The position numbers and the translations under genes are program-made. From Pedobacter sp. MC2016-05 (lineage in GTDB: Bacteria > Bacteroidota > Bacteroidia > Sphingobacteriales > Sphingobacteriaceae), in NCBI RefSeq assembly GCF_026239735.1, contig NZ_JAPIVT010000002.1, positions 124,001-188,000 of the forward strand: a stretch of DNA of 64,000 nt, in the 5' to 3' direction. Each line of letters opens with the position of its first letter. The stretch's first letter is position 1. The notes under the pieces are model-generated. The model worked only from the letters and a program-made list of their open reading frames with translations, searched no databases and was not told the DNA's origin. Positions 1 through 8,623 of the stretch are shown here, one piece after another.

Positions 1-1042
1 CAATCTTAATCACGAACAAAGCGAGTTACTCAACACCTTGCAAGCGAGTAACAGCATCATGATCGATATCGTTAACGACCTGCTTGACATTTTAAAAATT
101 GAAGCTAATAAGATGGATATTCACAATCTGCCATTCGATATTAGAAACTGTATTATAAACGTTGAAAACATCATCCGTCCCTTTTTATTAAAAAAGATTT
201 GGAGTTTAGTATCGAAATCGACTGCAAAGTACCTGAATTATTGATTGCTGATGAAATTAAATATAAGCAAATCGTTATCAACCTATTAAGTAATGCTGCA
301 AAATTTACCGAACATGGCTACGTTAAACTGAGTTTGAAATATGCAGAACAAAATGGCTTAAAACAGCTCATTACTGTAATTAAAGATACCGGAATTGGTA
401 TTGACAAGGATGGGATGACTAAGCTCTTTCTTCCATTTTCGCAAATAAATCCCTCCGCAACCCGGCAGTTTGACGGTGCAGGTTTAGGACTTTTAATCTG
501 TAGGAAACTAGCCGAAATGATGGGTGGAAAAATTTGGGTTAGTAGTGAAATAGGTGCTGGTTCGGCCTTTACATTTGAAATACCTGCAAATTCCTATCAG
601 GAAGTTCCACCAGCCAAACATAAAAAGCGAACAATCAAATTAAAAACATGGTTCCCATTGCTGGAATGAATATTTTGATAGCCTGAGGATAATGTCTTCA
701 ACCAGGTTATCACTTCGAAAATGCTCGAAAAATCTGGCTATAAACACATTATCGCAAACGATGGTTTGGAAGCTGTCAAAATGGTAAAAGAAACGCATTT
801 TAATATCATTTTGATGGACATGCAAATGCCAAATATGGATGGAGTTTCTACATCTATAGAAATATTATAATGAAAATAATATTGTCCCGCCAATAATCAT
901 TGGCTGTAGTGCCAATGCAATGCAAGAGGATATTGAAAAATGCTTAGCGGCTGGCATGAAAGATTTCTTAGCAAAACCTTTCAATTTAGATGATCTCCGC
1001 CTGGTGATGATCAAATGGACCAAAATTGAAGAACGCCTTTAA
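1..1042 (+). pseudogene. Decayed hybrid sensor histidine kinase (5' end outside window)
   Basis: The reading frames together spell the end of a hybrid kinase: the tail of a dimerisation domain (NDLLDILKIEANKM), a HATPase domain with N box (INLLSNAAKF), G1 (DTGIGI), F box (LPFSQ) and G2 (GAGLGL), then a response-regulator receiver domain with the phospho-acceptor motif LMDMQMPNMDG and the conserved lysine in AKPFN. The frame breaks at least four times: near 190-196 (A6 where A7 would keep frame), near 641-647 (an A run one short), at 684 (an extra T inside what should read IAEDN) and near 860-868. The last frame ends at 1042. Four independent breaks argue for true decay more than sequencing error. 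The His box and any sensor domains lie left of the window. The missing frames were restored by eye from family knowledge. Confidence 0.85.
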
Positions 1043-1134
1043 TCAAACAACCGTAAAAATTTTTGCAGTTCGAAAATTAAGTAGCTAAGGCCATGTTTAA
1101 AATCTATTTTTACATCCATACTTCATTTTTTTTT

Positions 1135-2364
1135 ATGAAACGAAAGATTAATTTCTTACCCATACTGGCCGTAATTGTTCTATTTTTTGCGCTTAATTCT
1201 TATGTGCTTTCGGGCTTTGGCACGCTCAACCAATCTTCCTTACTTGCTCCATTTTTTTGGGTATTCATTATTGGATTAACAGTTGCCCTATTTTTCGCGA
1301 TTACACAAATGCGGACAAATGGAATGAGTAAATTTTTCCAAATTATTACGCATGCATTTTTAATTGTGTTTACCGCGGAAGTAGTTTTTGCTTTTTTTCT
1401 ACTCGTTGGAGATTTATTTCGGTTGGTTCTTTCCATATCCTCAAACTTTCAACCAGATGGATTTCAGGTGTTGGGGCGAAGCATCTATTGGGTAGATTTT
1501 GCCTTTGTGATGTTCTGCCTTACCGTTATATTGTTCATTTTTGGAATTACGAGAGGCAAATATGCCTACAGAGTGATCAAACACAGCTTTTATTTCGATG
1601 ACTTACCGGACAGTTTTGATGGATTTACCATTACGCAAATCTCCGACATTCATGCGGGAAGCTTTACTAAACCAAAGCAAGTACAAAAAGGTATCGACTT
1701 GATTAATGCGCAAAAAAGTGACCTGTTTGTTTTCACTGGCGATTTGGTAAATAATTCTGCTTCGGAAATCGTACCCTATATTGGCCATTTTTCGCAAATA
1801 AAAGCGCCATTCGGCCAATTTTCCGTTTTGGGCAATCATGATTATGGAGACTATATCAAATGGCCATCAGAAGCCGATAAGATTAAAAATTTACAGCAAT
1901 TAAAAAGCTATCATGCCGAACTTGGATTTAAACTACTATTGGATGAACATGTAGAATTAACCAAAAGTGGGGAGAAAATTATTCTTGCGGGTATCGAAAA
2001 CTGGGGACTTGGATTTGGGGAACGTGGCGATTTAGCTAAGGCTTTGGCTGGCACAAATATGAATGATTTTAAGGTGTTGCTTTCTCATGATCCGTCGCAC
2101 TGGGACGCACAGGTGAAGAATAATCCATCAAAAATTCAACTGGCATTGGCTGGCCATACTCACGGGATGCAATTCGGTATTGAAGCGTTTGGCATTAAAT
2201 GGAGCCCGGTTAAATATCGTTATAAACATTGGGGAGGCATAAAATTTGAAAACGGACGATATTTAAATGTGAACAGGGGCTTTGGCTTTTTAGGTTTTTC
2301 GGGCAGAATTGGAATCTGGCCGGAGATCACCGTGATTGAGCTTAAAAAGAGCTCAAATAGATGA
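1135..2364 (+). CDS. Membrane-anchored calcineurin-like metallophosphoesterase
   Basis: About 409 residues from the chosen ATG; an in-frame ATG at 1093 would add 14 residues, but the protein from 1135 begins with a basic stretch (MKRKI) followed directly by a hydrophobic helix, as expected for a membrane protein. Roughly four transmembrane segments fill the first 150 residues. The C-terminal half is a metallophosphoesterase domain with all the metal-binding motifs in order: DIHAG, GDLVNN, GNHDYG, the HDP motif and AGHTHG. This matches the YkuE/YaeI-like group of membrane-bound phosphoesterases, some of which act on lipid-linked phosphate esters. The substrate cannot be read from the sequence. 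The next gene, an M23 peptidase, follows on the same strand within 65 bases, so the two may be cotranscribed and act at the cell envelope. Confidence 0.85.
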   Translation: MKRKINFLPILAVIVLFFALNSYVLSGFGTLNQSSLLAPFFWVFIIGLTVALFFAITQMRTNGMSKFFQIITHAFLIVFTAEVVFAFFLLVGDLFRLVLSISSNFQPDGFQVLGRSIYWVDFAFVMFCLTVILFIFGITRGKYAYRVIKHSFYFDDLPDSFDGFTITQISDIHAGSFTKPKQVQKGIDLINAQKSDLFVFTGDLVNNSASEIVPYIGHFSQIKAPFGQFSVLGNHDYGDYIKWPSEADKIKNLQQLKSYHAELGFKLLLDEHVELTKSGEKIILAGIENWGLGFGERGDLAKALAGTNMNDFKVLLSHDPSHWDAQVKNNPSKIQLALAGHTHGMQFGIEAFGIKWSPVKYRYKHWGGIKFENGRYLNVNRGFGFLGFSGRIGIWPEITVIELKKSSNR

Positions 2365-2428
2365 AACCACTCATCGTACGCATATATTTAACCGTTTAAT
2401 ATTATCTTGTTATAAAATTATAAAACAG

Positions 2429-3055
2429 ATGAAGTTATTACTTTTCTTCCTTTTCACGTTTTCAATGTTCGAAACACCAACTATTGAAAAAGACAGAGAA
2501 AGATGGAAGCCTTATTACTTCGATATCAAACCTCAAAAAAATGCTGAAAACTGGTTCTTACCGTTTGATGTAAGCGATCGTAAAAAGATTAGCAACATTA
2601 AGATCATTAGCATTTTCGGCGATCATCGAGATAGTTATTACAAAGGCCATATTCATACTGCTATTGATATTAATCCGGTAAAACCTACAACAAAATTAAT
2701 TCCGGTTTATGCCATGGCCAATGGCGTAGTTTGTTCCGTTCATTTAGGCGAAAACCAAAAAACGGTGGTGGTGAGGCATACTTTGAAAGACGGGAAAACC
2801 ATGTTTACCAGCTATAAACACTTAAAAGAAGTTTATGTGAGCAACGGGCAACAGGTAGATGAAAAAACCAAATTAGCTCGATTATTTACAAAAGACGAAA
2901 GCAAAAAGTATGGTGGCGACTACCATCATCTTCATTTAGAAATACGCAAAAAGTTTGATGATTACGGTTGCGCAAGCTGGCTTACGTTTAATAATACACA
3001 ACTAAATGATCGCTTTTATAATCCCCAGGTATTTTTAAAACAATATGTAAAATAA
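2429..3055 (+). CDS. M23 family metallopeptidase (LytM-like)
   Basis: About 208 residues. The frame stays open further upstream (to 2336, overlapping the preceding gene), but the ATG at 2429 gives a clean N-terminus, MKLLLFFLFTFSMF, which is a probable signal peptide or lipid-less membrane lead. The M23 zinc motifs are visible: HxxxD in HIHTAIDI and the HxH motif in HHLHLEIR. These enzymes cut peptide crosslinks in peptidoglycan or serve as inactive activators; both zinc motifs are present, so activity is plausible. The domain covers residues 60-190, with little else in the protein. It follows the metallophosphoesterase at short distance and probably shares its transcript. Confidence is high for the family and low for the cellular target. 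Confidence 0.85.
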   Translation: MKLLLFFLFTFSMFETPTIEKDRERWKPYYFDIKPQKNAENWFLPFDVSDRKKISNIKIISIFGDHRDSYYKGHIHTAIDINPVKPTTKLIPVYAMANGVVCSVHLGENQKTVVVRHTLKDGKTMFTSYKHLKEVYVSNGQQVDEKTKLARLFTKDESKKYGGDYHHLHLEIRKKFDDYGCASWLTFNNTQLNDRFYNPQVFLKQYVK

Positions 3056-3318
3056 ACAGGCTGAATTTGAGGATAAAGCTGATGATTGATCTATAGCTGT
3101 GTAGTTGAAATCCTAATGTGTTCTTAATTAGTTAAAATCGTTAAAGAGAAAATAATGTCTAAAAACTGGCTTAAAAGCTGAAAAGGTGTTCAACAACTTA
3201 AATTTAAGTACGTAGGCCATACATTTTCACTATAGCTCGTAAGTCAAATTAGTAGCGACTCAAACAAATGCTGCTTTATTTAGTTTACCTTTAGGCGCTA
3301 GAAATTATAAAGCATTAT

Positions 3319-4518
3319 ATGACCATTCATCCTTTACCAAACAACGAGACCGAGAGATTAGATGCGCTGGGTTCTTATCATATTTTAGGAGGTGGGCAGG
3401 AACAAGATTTCGATGATTTAACCAAGCTGGCAGCCGAAATTTGCCAAACGCCAATTGCTTTGGTTACCATTTTGGATGACAAGACACAGTGGTTTAAATC
3501 AAACTTCGGTACGGAACTCACTCAAACTTCGAGAGAAGTTGCTTTTTGCTCTCATTCTATTGCTGGCAATGGCGATATTATGATTGTTAATAATGCACTG
3601 AAGGATACTCGCTTTGCGCAAAATCCTTTGGTTACTGGACATCCGGAAATTATTTTTTATGCTGGCGTACCACTAATTAATCCTGAGGGTTTTGCTTTAG
3701 GAACTTTATGCGTGATCGACCATCAGGAAAAAGGATTAACGGATAGTCAGATTGCTGCATTGAAAATTCTTGCCAAACAGGCACAGCACCAGTTAGAATT
3801 AAGAAGGAAGGTTAAAGAGTTGGAGCTGGCCAACGCCGCCTTGAGTGAAGCGAATCTTTTTATAGAAAAATTTGCACAGCGGGTAGCTCACGACATTAAA
3901 AATCCCTTATCCAGCATTATTTTATCTGCAGAATCTTTAAGAAAAAAATTCGATACACAGGGCGATGAAAAAGCAGTGCGACTGATTCAAATTGCCTTGC
4001 GCTCTGCCAGGAATTTGGTAACGTACGTTGATGACATGCTTGATTATTCGAAAGCACCATCAACCTTGTTAGCTAGGCAAGAAGATGTTGATTTTCGTTT
4101 CCTTTTGGAAAATTTAATTCCGATGTTGAATGTGCCTCAAGATTTCGAAATTACCATTCCCGAAAGCGTAAGCATCAAAACATCGAAAATTGCAATGGAA
4201 CAAATTATGCTTAACTTATTGAGCAATGCCATTCGCTATAATGATAAAAATAAGCCACAAATCCAGGTTTCTTGTTGTTTAGAGGATGATCAATATGTAT
4301 TATCTGTGAAAGATAATGGCAGAGGAATTTCACCCGAGAACCTTCAGAATATCTTCCGCGAAGGCTTTACCGCCCAAGGCAATGATCGGTTTAACCGAAA
4401 GGGCAATGGCTTTGGGCTAGATGCAGTAAGTAGCCTGGTAGCCAAACTGCAGGGCAGCATTAAAGTCGACTCGATATTGGAGCAAGGAACCACCATTTTT
4501 ATCTCGCTTCCTGCTTAA
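3319..4518 (+). CDS. GAF-domain sensor histidine kinase
   Basis: A soluble kinase of 399 residues with no membrane segment. Residues 25-165 form a GAF domain of the type seen in bacterial phytochrome-like and nucleotide-sensing kinases (FCSHSI, FYAGVPL, GTLCVID). A short coiled linker follows (KVKELELANAALSEAN). The dimerisation domain has the phospho-accepting histidine in VAHDIKNPLSS, and the ATPase domain has the N box (LNLLSNAIRYN), G1 (DNGRGIS) and G2 (GNGFGLDAV). No receiver domain or response regulator gene is adjacent, so it is an orphan kinase here. The gene stands alone, 263 bases after the M23 gene and convergent with the GH31 gene. Confidence 0.9.
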   Translation: MTIHPLPNNETERLDALGSYHILGGGQEQDFDDLTKLAAEICQTPIALVTILDDKTQWFKSNFGTELTQTSREVAFCSHSIAGNGDIMIVNNALKDTRFAQNPLVTGHPEIIFYAGVPLINPEGFALGTLCVIDHQEKGLTDSQIAALKILAKQAQHQLELRRKVKELELANAALSEANLFIEKFAQRVAHDIKNPLSSIILSAESLRKKFDTQGDEKAVRLIQIALRSARNLVTYVDDMLDYSKAPSTLLARQEDVDFRFLLENLIPMLNVPQDFEITIPESVSIKTSKIAMEQIMLNLLSNAIRYNDKNKPQIQVSCCLEDDQYVLSVKDNGRGISPENLQNIFREGFTAQGNDRFNRKGNGFGLDAVSSLVAKLQGSIKVDSILEQGTTIFISLPA

Positions 4519-4615
4519 TTAATTTTTAGCGATATCCTTTTTACCAAAAGTGATAATGGAAAGGCCTAGCTTTTTTAAGCCCAGAATTTCACTTAATCTT
4601 ATTTAATAGCAATAC

Positions 4616-7600
4616 CTATAATTTTTTTGAGCCTAGTGCTTTATCAACTAAAATTCCATTTACCATTTTTAAATTAAATATTAGTTTACGTTTGGCTCTC
4701 AACCTTAAAACAAATAAAACACCCTCTCCTGAAAGCACTTCCTTGTTACCGATGTTCACAAATGTTGGATAGAGTACTTTAGTTCCGTCAGAATGTAAAC
4801 GATCGTAAGTTAAATTTTCCATTGATTTAATTCCATCAGCATTTGAACCTAAATATTCATAATCTGCTGCATTATACGGCAAAGAAAAACTTAAAGCATT
4901 TACGTCTTTTAGGGCAATACCTTTCACGGTTACCTCAACAACCTGGTCTTTTTCAAATGTTGATTTTGGTGTACTTAAAACCAAGGTTCCAGCCAGGCCA
5001 GTTTTCGCTGATTCCCTTACGCCACCATCCAATTGTGTAGCCACATTCGAAATATCAAATGCATCTATCACACCATTTTTGTTGATATCGCCTTTGCTAA
5101 TGTAACCTTCAAAATCAGCATCGCCTTTTCTTAGTCCAGTATAATTAGTGTAGGATGTTAAATCGTTACGGTCGATAATTTTGTCGTTATTGATATCACC
5201 CGCTATCGACGCTTCGCTTCCTGCAACCCTAAATACGTACATTTCTCGACCAGACCCAAAGCCGCCCGCACCTTTTTCGATGTCAAGTTTTAAGTACCTC
5301 GCGATGGGGTTACTTTTAAATTCGACTACTTTTTCAGTTCCATTGTTTTTCCAGTCAAACTCGTTCGTTAGTGTCCAATTTTCTTTATTGTTACTATAAA
5401 ATACTTTTCCTTTTAATAAAGTTCCATTTCCACCACCCTGACGAGGCAAATAGGCTAACCGATCGAGTGTATTCTCCCCCTTTAAATCGATTATCATCTC
5501 AAAAGGATCTGACTTAACGCCCCACTTAGTATGCCACATACTCGACTCATCGAAATCAAACAACTTAATTATGCCCTCACCACCCTGGTTTTCTGCCGAA
5601 GTTTTTGCACCAATTCCTTTAATAGCAAATTGCAACGGATTGGCTTCAGTCGTAATTTTTAATGCTGTCCAATCTGATACACCGTCTTTATTTACGGCTC
5701 TCAATTGCAATGAATAATTGGTTTCTGGAGATAAGTTTTCAAAAAGAAGAGTGGTATCTGTTATTGTTGAATACAGCATATCACTAAACTTTATCTCGTA
5801 ATAATCGGCGTTCGCAACTTTATCCCAACGTGGTTTAAAGCTGAAAGCCCCGTTATCGTCTTTGTTTAATTTAAAGTTATGTGCTTCGTTGAGTTTCCCA
5901 GTCAAGTTTAGTTGCTGATCAACTAAATCCGATTTAAAACCATCAATGGTAAGCTCAACGCTATTTTTGGTGACATCGGTTGCGGCCACTTTCACCAATA
6001 CCTGCGGATTTTTTGTTATTGCTATCTTTTCAAACGGGGAGCCCTTGGTGCTAAATCGGTTGAAATTTGGCTTCTCATCGTAAAAGAACACATTGTTCTG
6101 TTTAACAAATTCCTCTTTTGATAAAACCTGGCTCAATTTTACTTTTTGGTTGCCCACTTTTGCAGAAACCCGTTTTGGTTCGGCAGTTACATTAATTCGA
6201 AATTCTGTTGTTTTCTGTGGAACAAAGCCATCAAATTCACCTTTTGTAGCTTGAACATTGATTATAGCTTTATCTTGCTCAACGTTGGATTCGATCAACG
6301 TTATTACTCCTCTACCCAATTTGTATGCCTCGGTGGTTCCATCATCGTCATATTCGGTAAATGAACTTTTTGCATGAGGATAAATTTCATAAATACGGGC
6401 ATTGTTTTCAATCTGCTTTACATTATTGTTGGCGGCAGTAAGTGGAATAATCGCTCCAGCCCTAACAAAAACAGGTACTTTCCAAAGCGGCGAATCAAAA
6501 TTATTAATAATACGGTCGCCTTGATATTGGTTACCTGAAAAATAATCGATCCAAATTCCTTTCGGCAAATAAATGCCATTTCTAATATCGTTTCCGTCTT
6601 TATCCACTTTAGTTTCCTGATAAATTGGTGCTACCAAAAAATTTGGTCCATACATAAATTGATATTGTGTTGAAATTCCATTGGCATAACTACCTGGATA
6701 TCCCAAAAACATCGCTCTAACAATTGGCAGCCCATCAACTGCTTCTTTAGCGATACTATAACTATAAGGTAACAACTCGGATTTAAGTTTTAAATAATTG
6801 CGGTTAATGGAAGTAATGGGTTCACCAAAAGCATGAGGATATTTTTCATTCGATCCCCAACCATCCATATTCAACTGCATCGGTGTAAAGGTTTTCCATT
6901 GAAAATCTCTTGTATTTACGGCGCTGTTTTTTCCTCCAAAAATGCCGTCCATATCCGAGGTAATGTTTGGCTGCCCGGAAAGCCCCGAACCGATGTAAGT
7001 GGGGATATGGAAGCGAATATATTCCCAAGCTCCACCCGTTTGATCGCCCGACCATATGGAAGCATACCGTTGTGTACCTGCCCAACCATCAAGCGAGATG
7101 ATAAACGGGCGATCGTTATTTCCGTAATAAGGCATGGTTGCAGCTACATCCGCTACCCCATTTAACCCAAAAGAATAACCCGCACCTACCCAAGCCACAT
7201 CAGTTTTTAAAACCCGAACACCGGCATCTCTTACCTCACGGATAATGTCGCGTTGTAGCAAGGGACTAATTCCTTCCTTCGGATGTAGATCAGATTGCGT
7301 CCAAAGACCAATTTCTACTCCCTTTTTACGGGCATAATCCCCTAAATCTTTTAAATTCTTAACATTCCCTTCTAAGCTTTCTGTTCGGCCGTAACCAGCA
7401 CCATAACCATCGTTAGGCAAAATCCAACCAAATGGCATATCATGGCTTTCATAACGATCAATTACAGCACGGGCAGAAAACTGATAATTGTTTTTTTCAC
7501 CGTTTAAAGATTCTCTCATCCCACCGTTATCTTTTTGACTCTCCTTATATCTTTTACCATCTTCAAAAAGAATTCCTTTATCATCTTCTTTCCAAAAATC

Positions 7601-8467
7601 GCGATTGTATGCGTTTAAATGTCCCTCATAAAAACCAAACTTTGGCAACAAAATTGGGTTACCGGTTAATTGATAAAAATCGTTTAAAAGTGCTTTGGCA
7701 CCAATATTCACCATCACAAACAAGTCTAAATAATTCGTTTCGTGCTGTATTGAAACCGTTCCTTTTTCTTTCGCTCCAAAATCATATTTGCCTTTGGAAA
7801 AAGTGTACCACATTAAGCCATAACCTTTGGTTGACCAATAAAATGGCGTTGGTGAGGCTACACCACCGTCTGTCCAGCTGTTTTGATTTTCGATTGAAAT
7901 GGCTTTTCCTTTATGCGAAAAGCGTCCATTCTGTACACCTCCGCCATAAAAGTATTCGTCTGCATTCTCTTTAAATGAAATGTTAGCTACATTATCCTTC
8001 AGCAATATGGGGGCAGCTTGTTCGAGTACAATTGAATTCATTTCCAAATTAGTCACCCTCAATAAGGTGGTCTTTTTATTAATCTGGACAGAAATTTTTA
8101 AAGTATTGATCTCGATGTAATTTCCATCATCCTTTATTGAAAGTTTAATGATGGGTTTCCTTGGGTTTTGTACCAAAATTTCTGCAGCAGGTTTGGCTTC
8201 GGGATTTCTTATAAAACCACCGTCCTGATCTTGAAATAACCGAAATATATTTTCTCCGTAAAAATCGATGGTTAAACACGCTTTGTTGGAAAGTAATATT
8301 TCAACTGTTGTAGTATTTATTTGTTTCACACTCAGTACTTCTTCAGCATTGAATTTTGCGTTGGAAGCATTGCAAAAAATACGGTAGTCATTTGCATTTC
8401 CGACTTTAGGAAAAACAATTAAGCTAAAAAGAGCAAAAGCTAAGGAAGCAAGGGATTTTAATTTCAT
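4616..8467 (-). CDS. GH31 glycosidase with FN3, F5/8C, dockerin-like and cohesin-like domains
   Basis: 1283 residues with a signal peptide (MKLKSLASLAFALFSLIVF). The GH31 catalytic domain spans about residues 130-700; the likely nucleophile is Asp423 in LKTDVAWVG and the likely acid/base is Asp475 in WSGDQTGG. Downstream come an FN3 domain (about 830-925), an F5/8 type C carbohydrate-binding domain (945-1085), two dockerin-type calcium repeats (GDINNDKIIDRNDL, GDINKNGVIDAFDI) and a cohesin-like beta domain to the end. GH31 enzymes include alpha-glucosidases, alpha-galactosidases and alpha-N-acetylgalactosaminidases; this multidomain layout and the DGYGAGYGR segment recall the last group, an inference only. 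Adding one A to the A7 run near 4622 would change the end from GSKKL to GSKKIIGIAIK with a stop at 4599. It follows susCD on the same strand after a terminator. Confidence 0.88.
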   Translation of the reverse strand: MKLKSLASLAFALFSLIVFPKVGNANDYRIFCNASNAKFNAEEVLSVKQINTTTVEILLSNKACLTIDFYGENIFRLFQDQDGGFIRNPEAKPAAEILVQNPRKPIIKLSIKDDGNYIEINTLKISVQINKKTTLLRVTNLEMNSIVLEQAAPILLKDNVANISFKENADEYFYGGGVQNGRFSHKGKAISIENQNSWTDGGVASPTPFYWSTKGYGLMWYTFSKGKYDFGAKEKGTVSIQHETNYLDLFVMVNIGAKALLNDFYQLTGNPILLPKFGFYEGHLNAYNRDFWKEDDKGILFEDGKRYKESQKDNGGMRESLNGEKNNYQFSARAVIDRYESHDMPFGWILPNDGYGAGYGRTESLEGNVKNLKDLGDYARKKGVEIGLWTQSDLHPKEGISPLLQRDIIREVRDAGVRVLKTDVAWVGAGYSFGLNGVADVAATMPYYGNNDRPFIISLDGWAGTQRYASIWSGDQTGGAWEYIRFHIPTYIGSGLSGQPNITSDMDGIFGGKNSAVNTRDFQWKTFTPMQLNMDGWGSNEKYPHAFGEPITSINRNYLKLKSELLPYSYSIAKEAVDGLPIVRAMFLGYPGSYANGISTQYQFMYGPNFLVAPIYQETKVDKDGNDIRNGIYLPKGIWIDYFSGNQYQGDRIINNFDSPLWKVPVFVRAGAIIPLTAANNNVKQIENNARIYEIYPHAKSSFTEYDDDGTTEAYKLGRGVITLIESNVEQDKAIINVQATKGEFDGFVPQKTTEFRINVTAEPKRVSAKVGNQKVKLSQVLSKEEFVKQNNVFFYDEKPNFNRFSTKGSPFEKIAITKNPQVLVKVAATDVTKNSVELTIDGFKSDLVDQQLNLTGKLNEAHNFKLNKDDNGAFSFKPRWDKVANADYYEIKFSDMLYSTITDTTLLFENLSPETNYSLQLRAVNKDGVSDWTALKITTEANPLQFAIKGIGAKTSAENQGGEGIIKLFDFDESSMWHTKWGVKSDPFEMIIDLKGENTLDRLAYLPRQGGGNGTLLKGKVFYSNNKENWTLTNEFDWKNNGTEKVVEFKSNPIARYLKLDIEKGAGGFGSGREMYVFRVAGSEASIAGDINNDKIIDRNDLTSYTNYTGLRKGDADFEGYISKGDINKNGVIDAFDISNVATQLDGGVRESAKTGLAGTLVLSTPKSTFEKDQVVEVTVKGIALKDVNALSFSLPYNAADYEYLGSNADGIKSMENLTYDRLHSDGTKVLYPTFVNIGNKEVLSGEGVLFVLRLRAKRKLIFNLKMVNGILVDKALGSKKL

Positions 8468-8566
8468 ACGAAAGAATAAACTTTTACTAAAATAAGGCTA
8501 AACCTTAAAAAAACTAAATTAAACACTGCGCAAACGATTGACTAAAAAATTAAGATGGAAACGCAC

Positions 8567-8596
8567 AAAAAAAGCCGCCCCAAAATTTGAGACGGC
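8567..8596 (-). terminator. Rho-independent terminator after susD
   Basis: On the minus strand a stem of about ten pairs, including two G-T pairs (GCCGTCTCAA with TTGGGGCGGC), has a tight three-base loop and is followed by a run of seven T. It lies 28 bases after the susD stop and before the GH31 gene, so the GH31 gene is either read through at reduced level or has its own start within the 100 bases that follow. Confidence 0.8.
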
Positions 8597-8623
8597 CCTA
8601 ACCTATTCAGATGTATTTGTTAA

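Noticed and set aside
4519..4615. Terminator between the GAF kinase and GH31 genes.
   Set aside because: Only a three-pair GGC/GCC stem with a poor loop could be drawn.
7432..7974. 180-codon open frame on the plus strand inside the GH31 gene.
   Set aside because: Antisense to well-conserved GH31 sequence, with no recognisable domain or signal.
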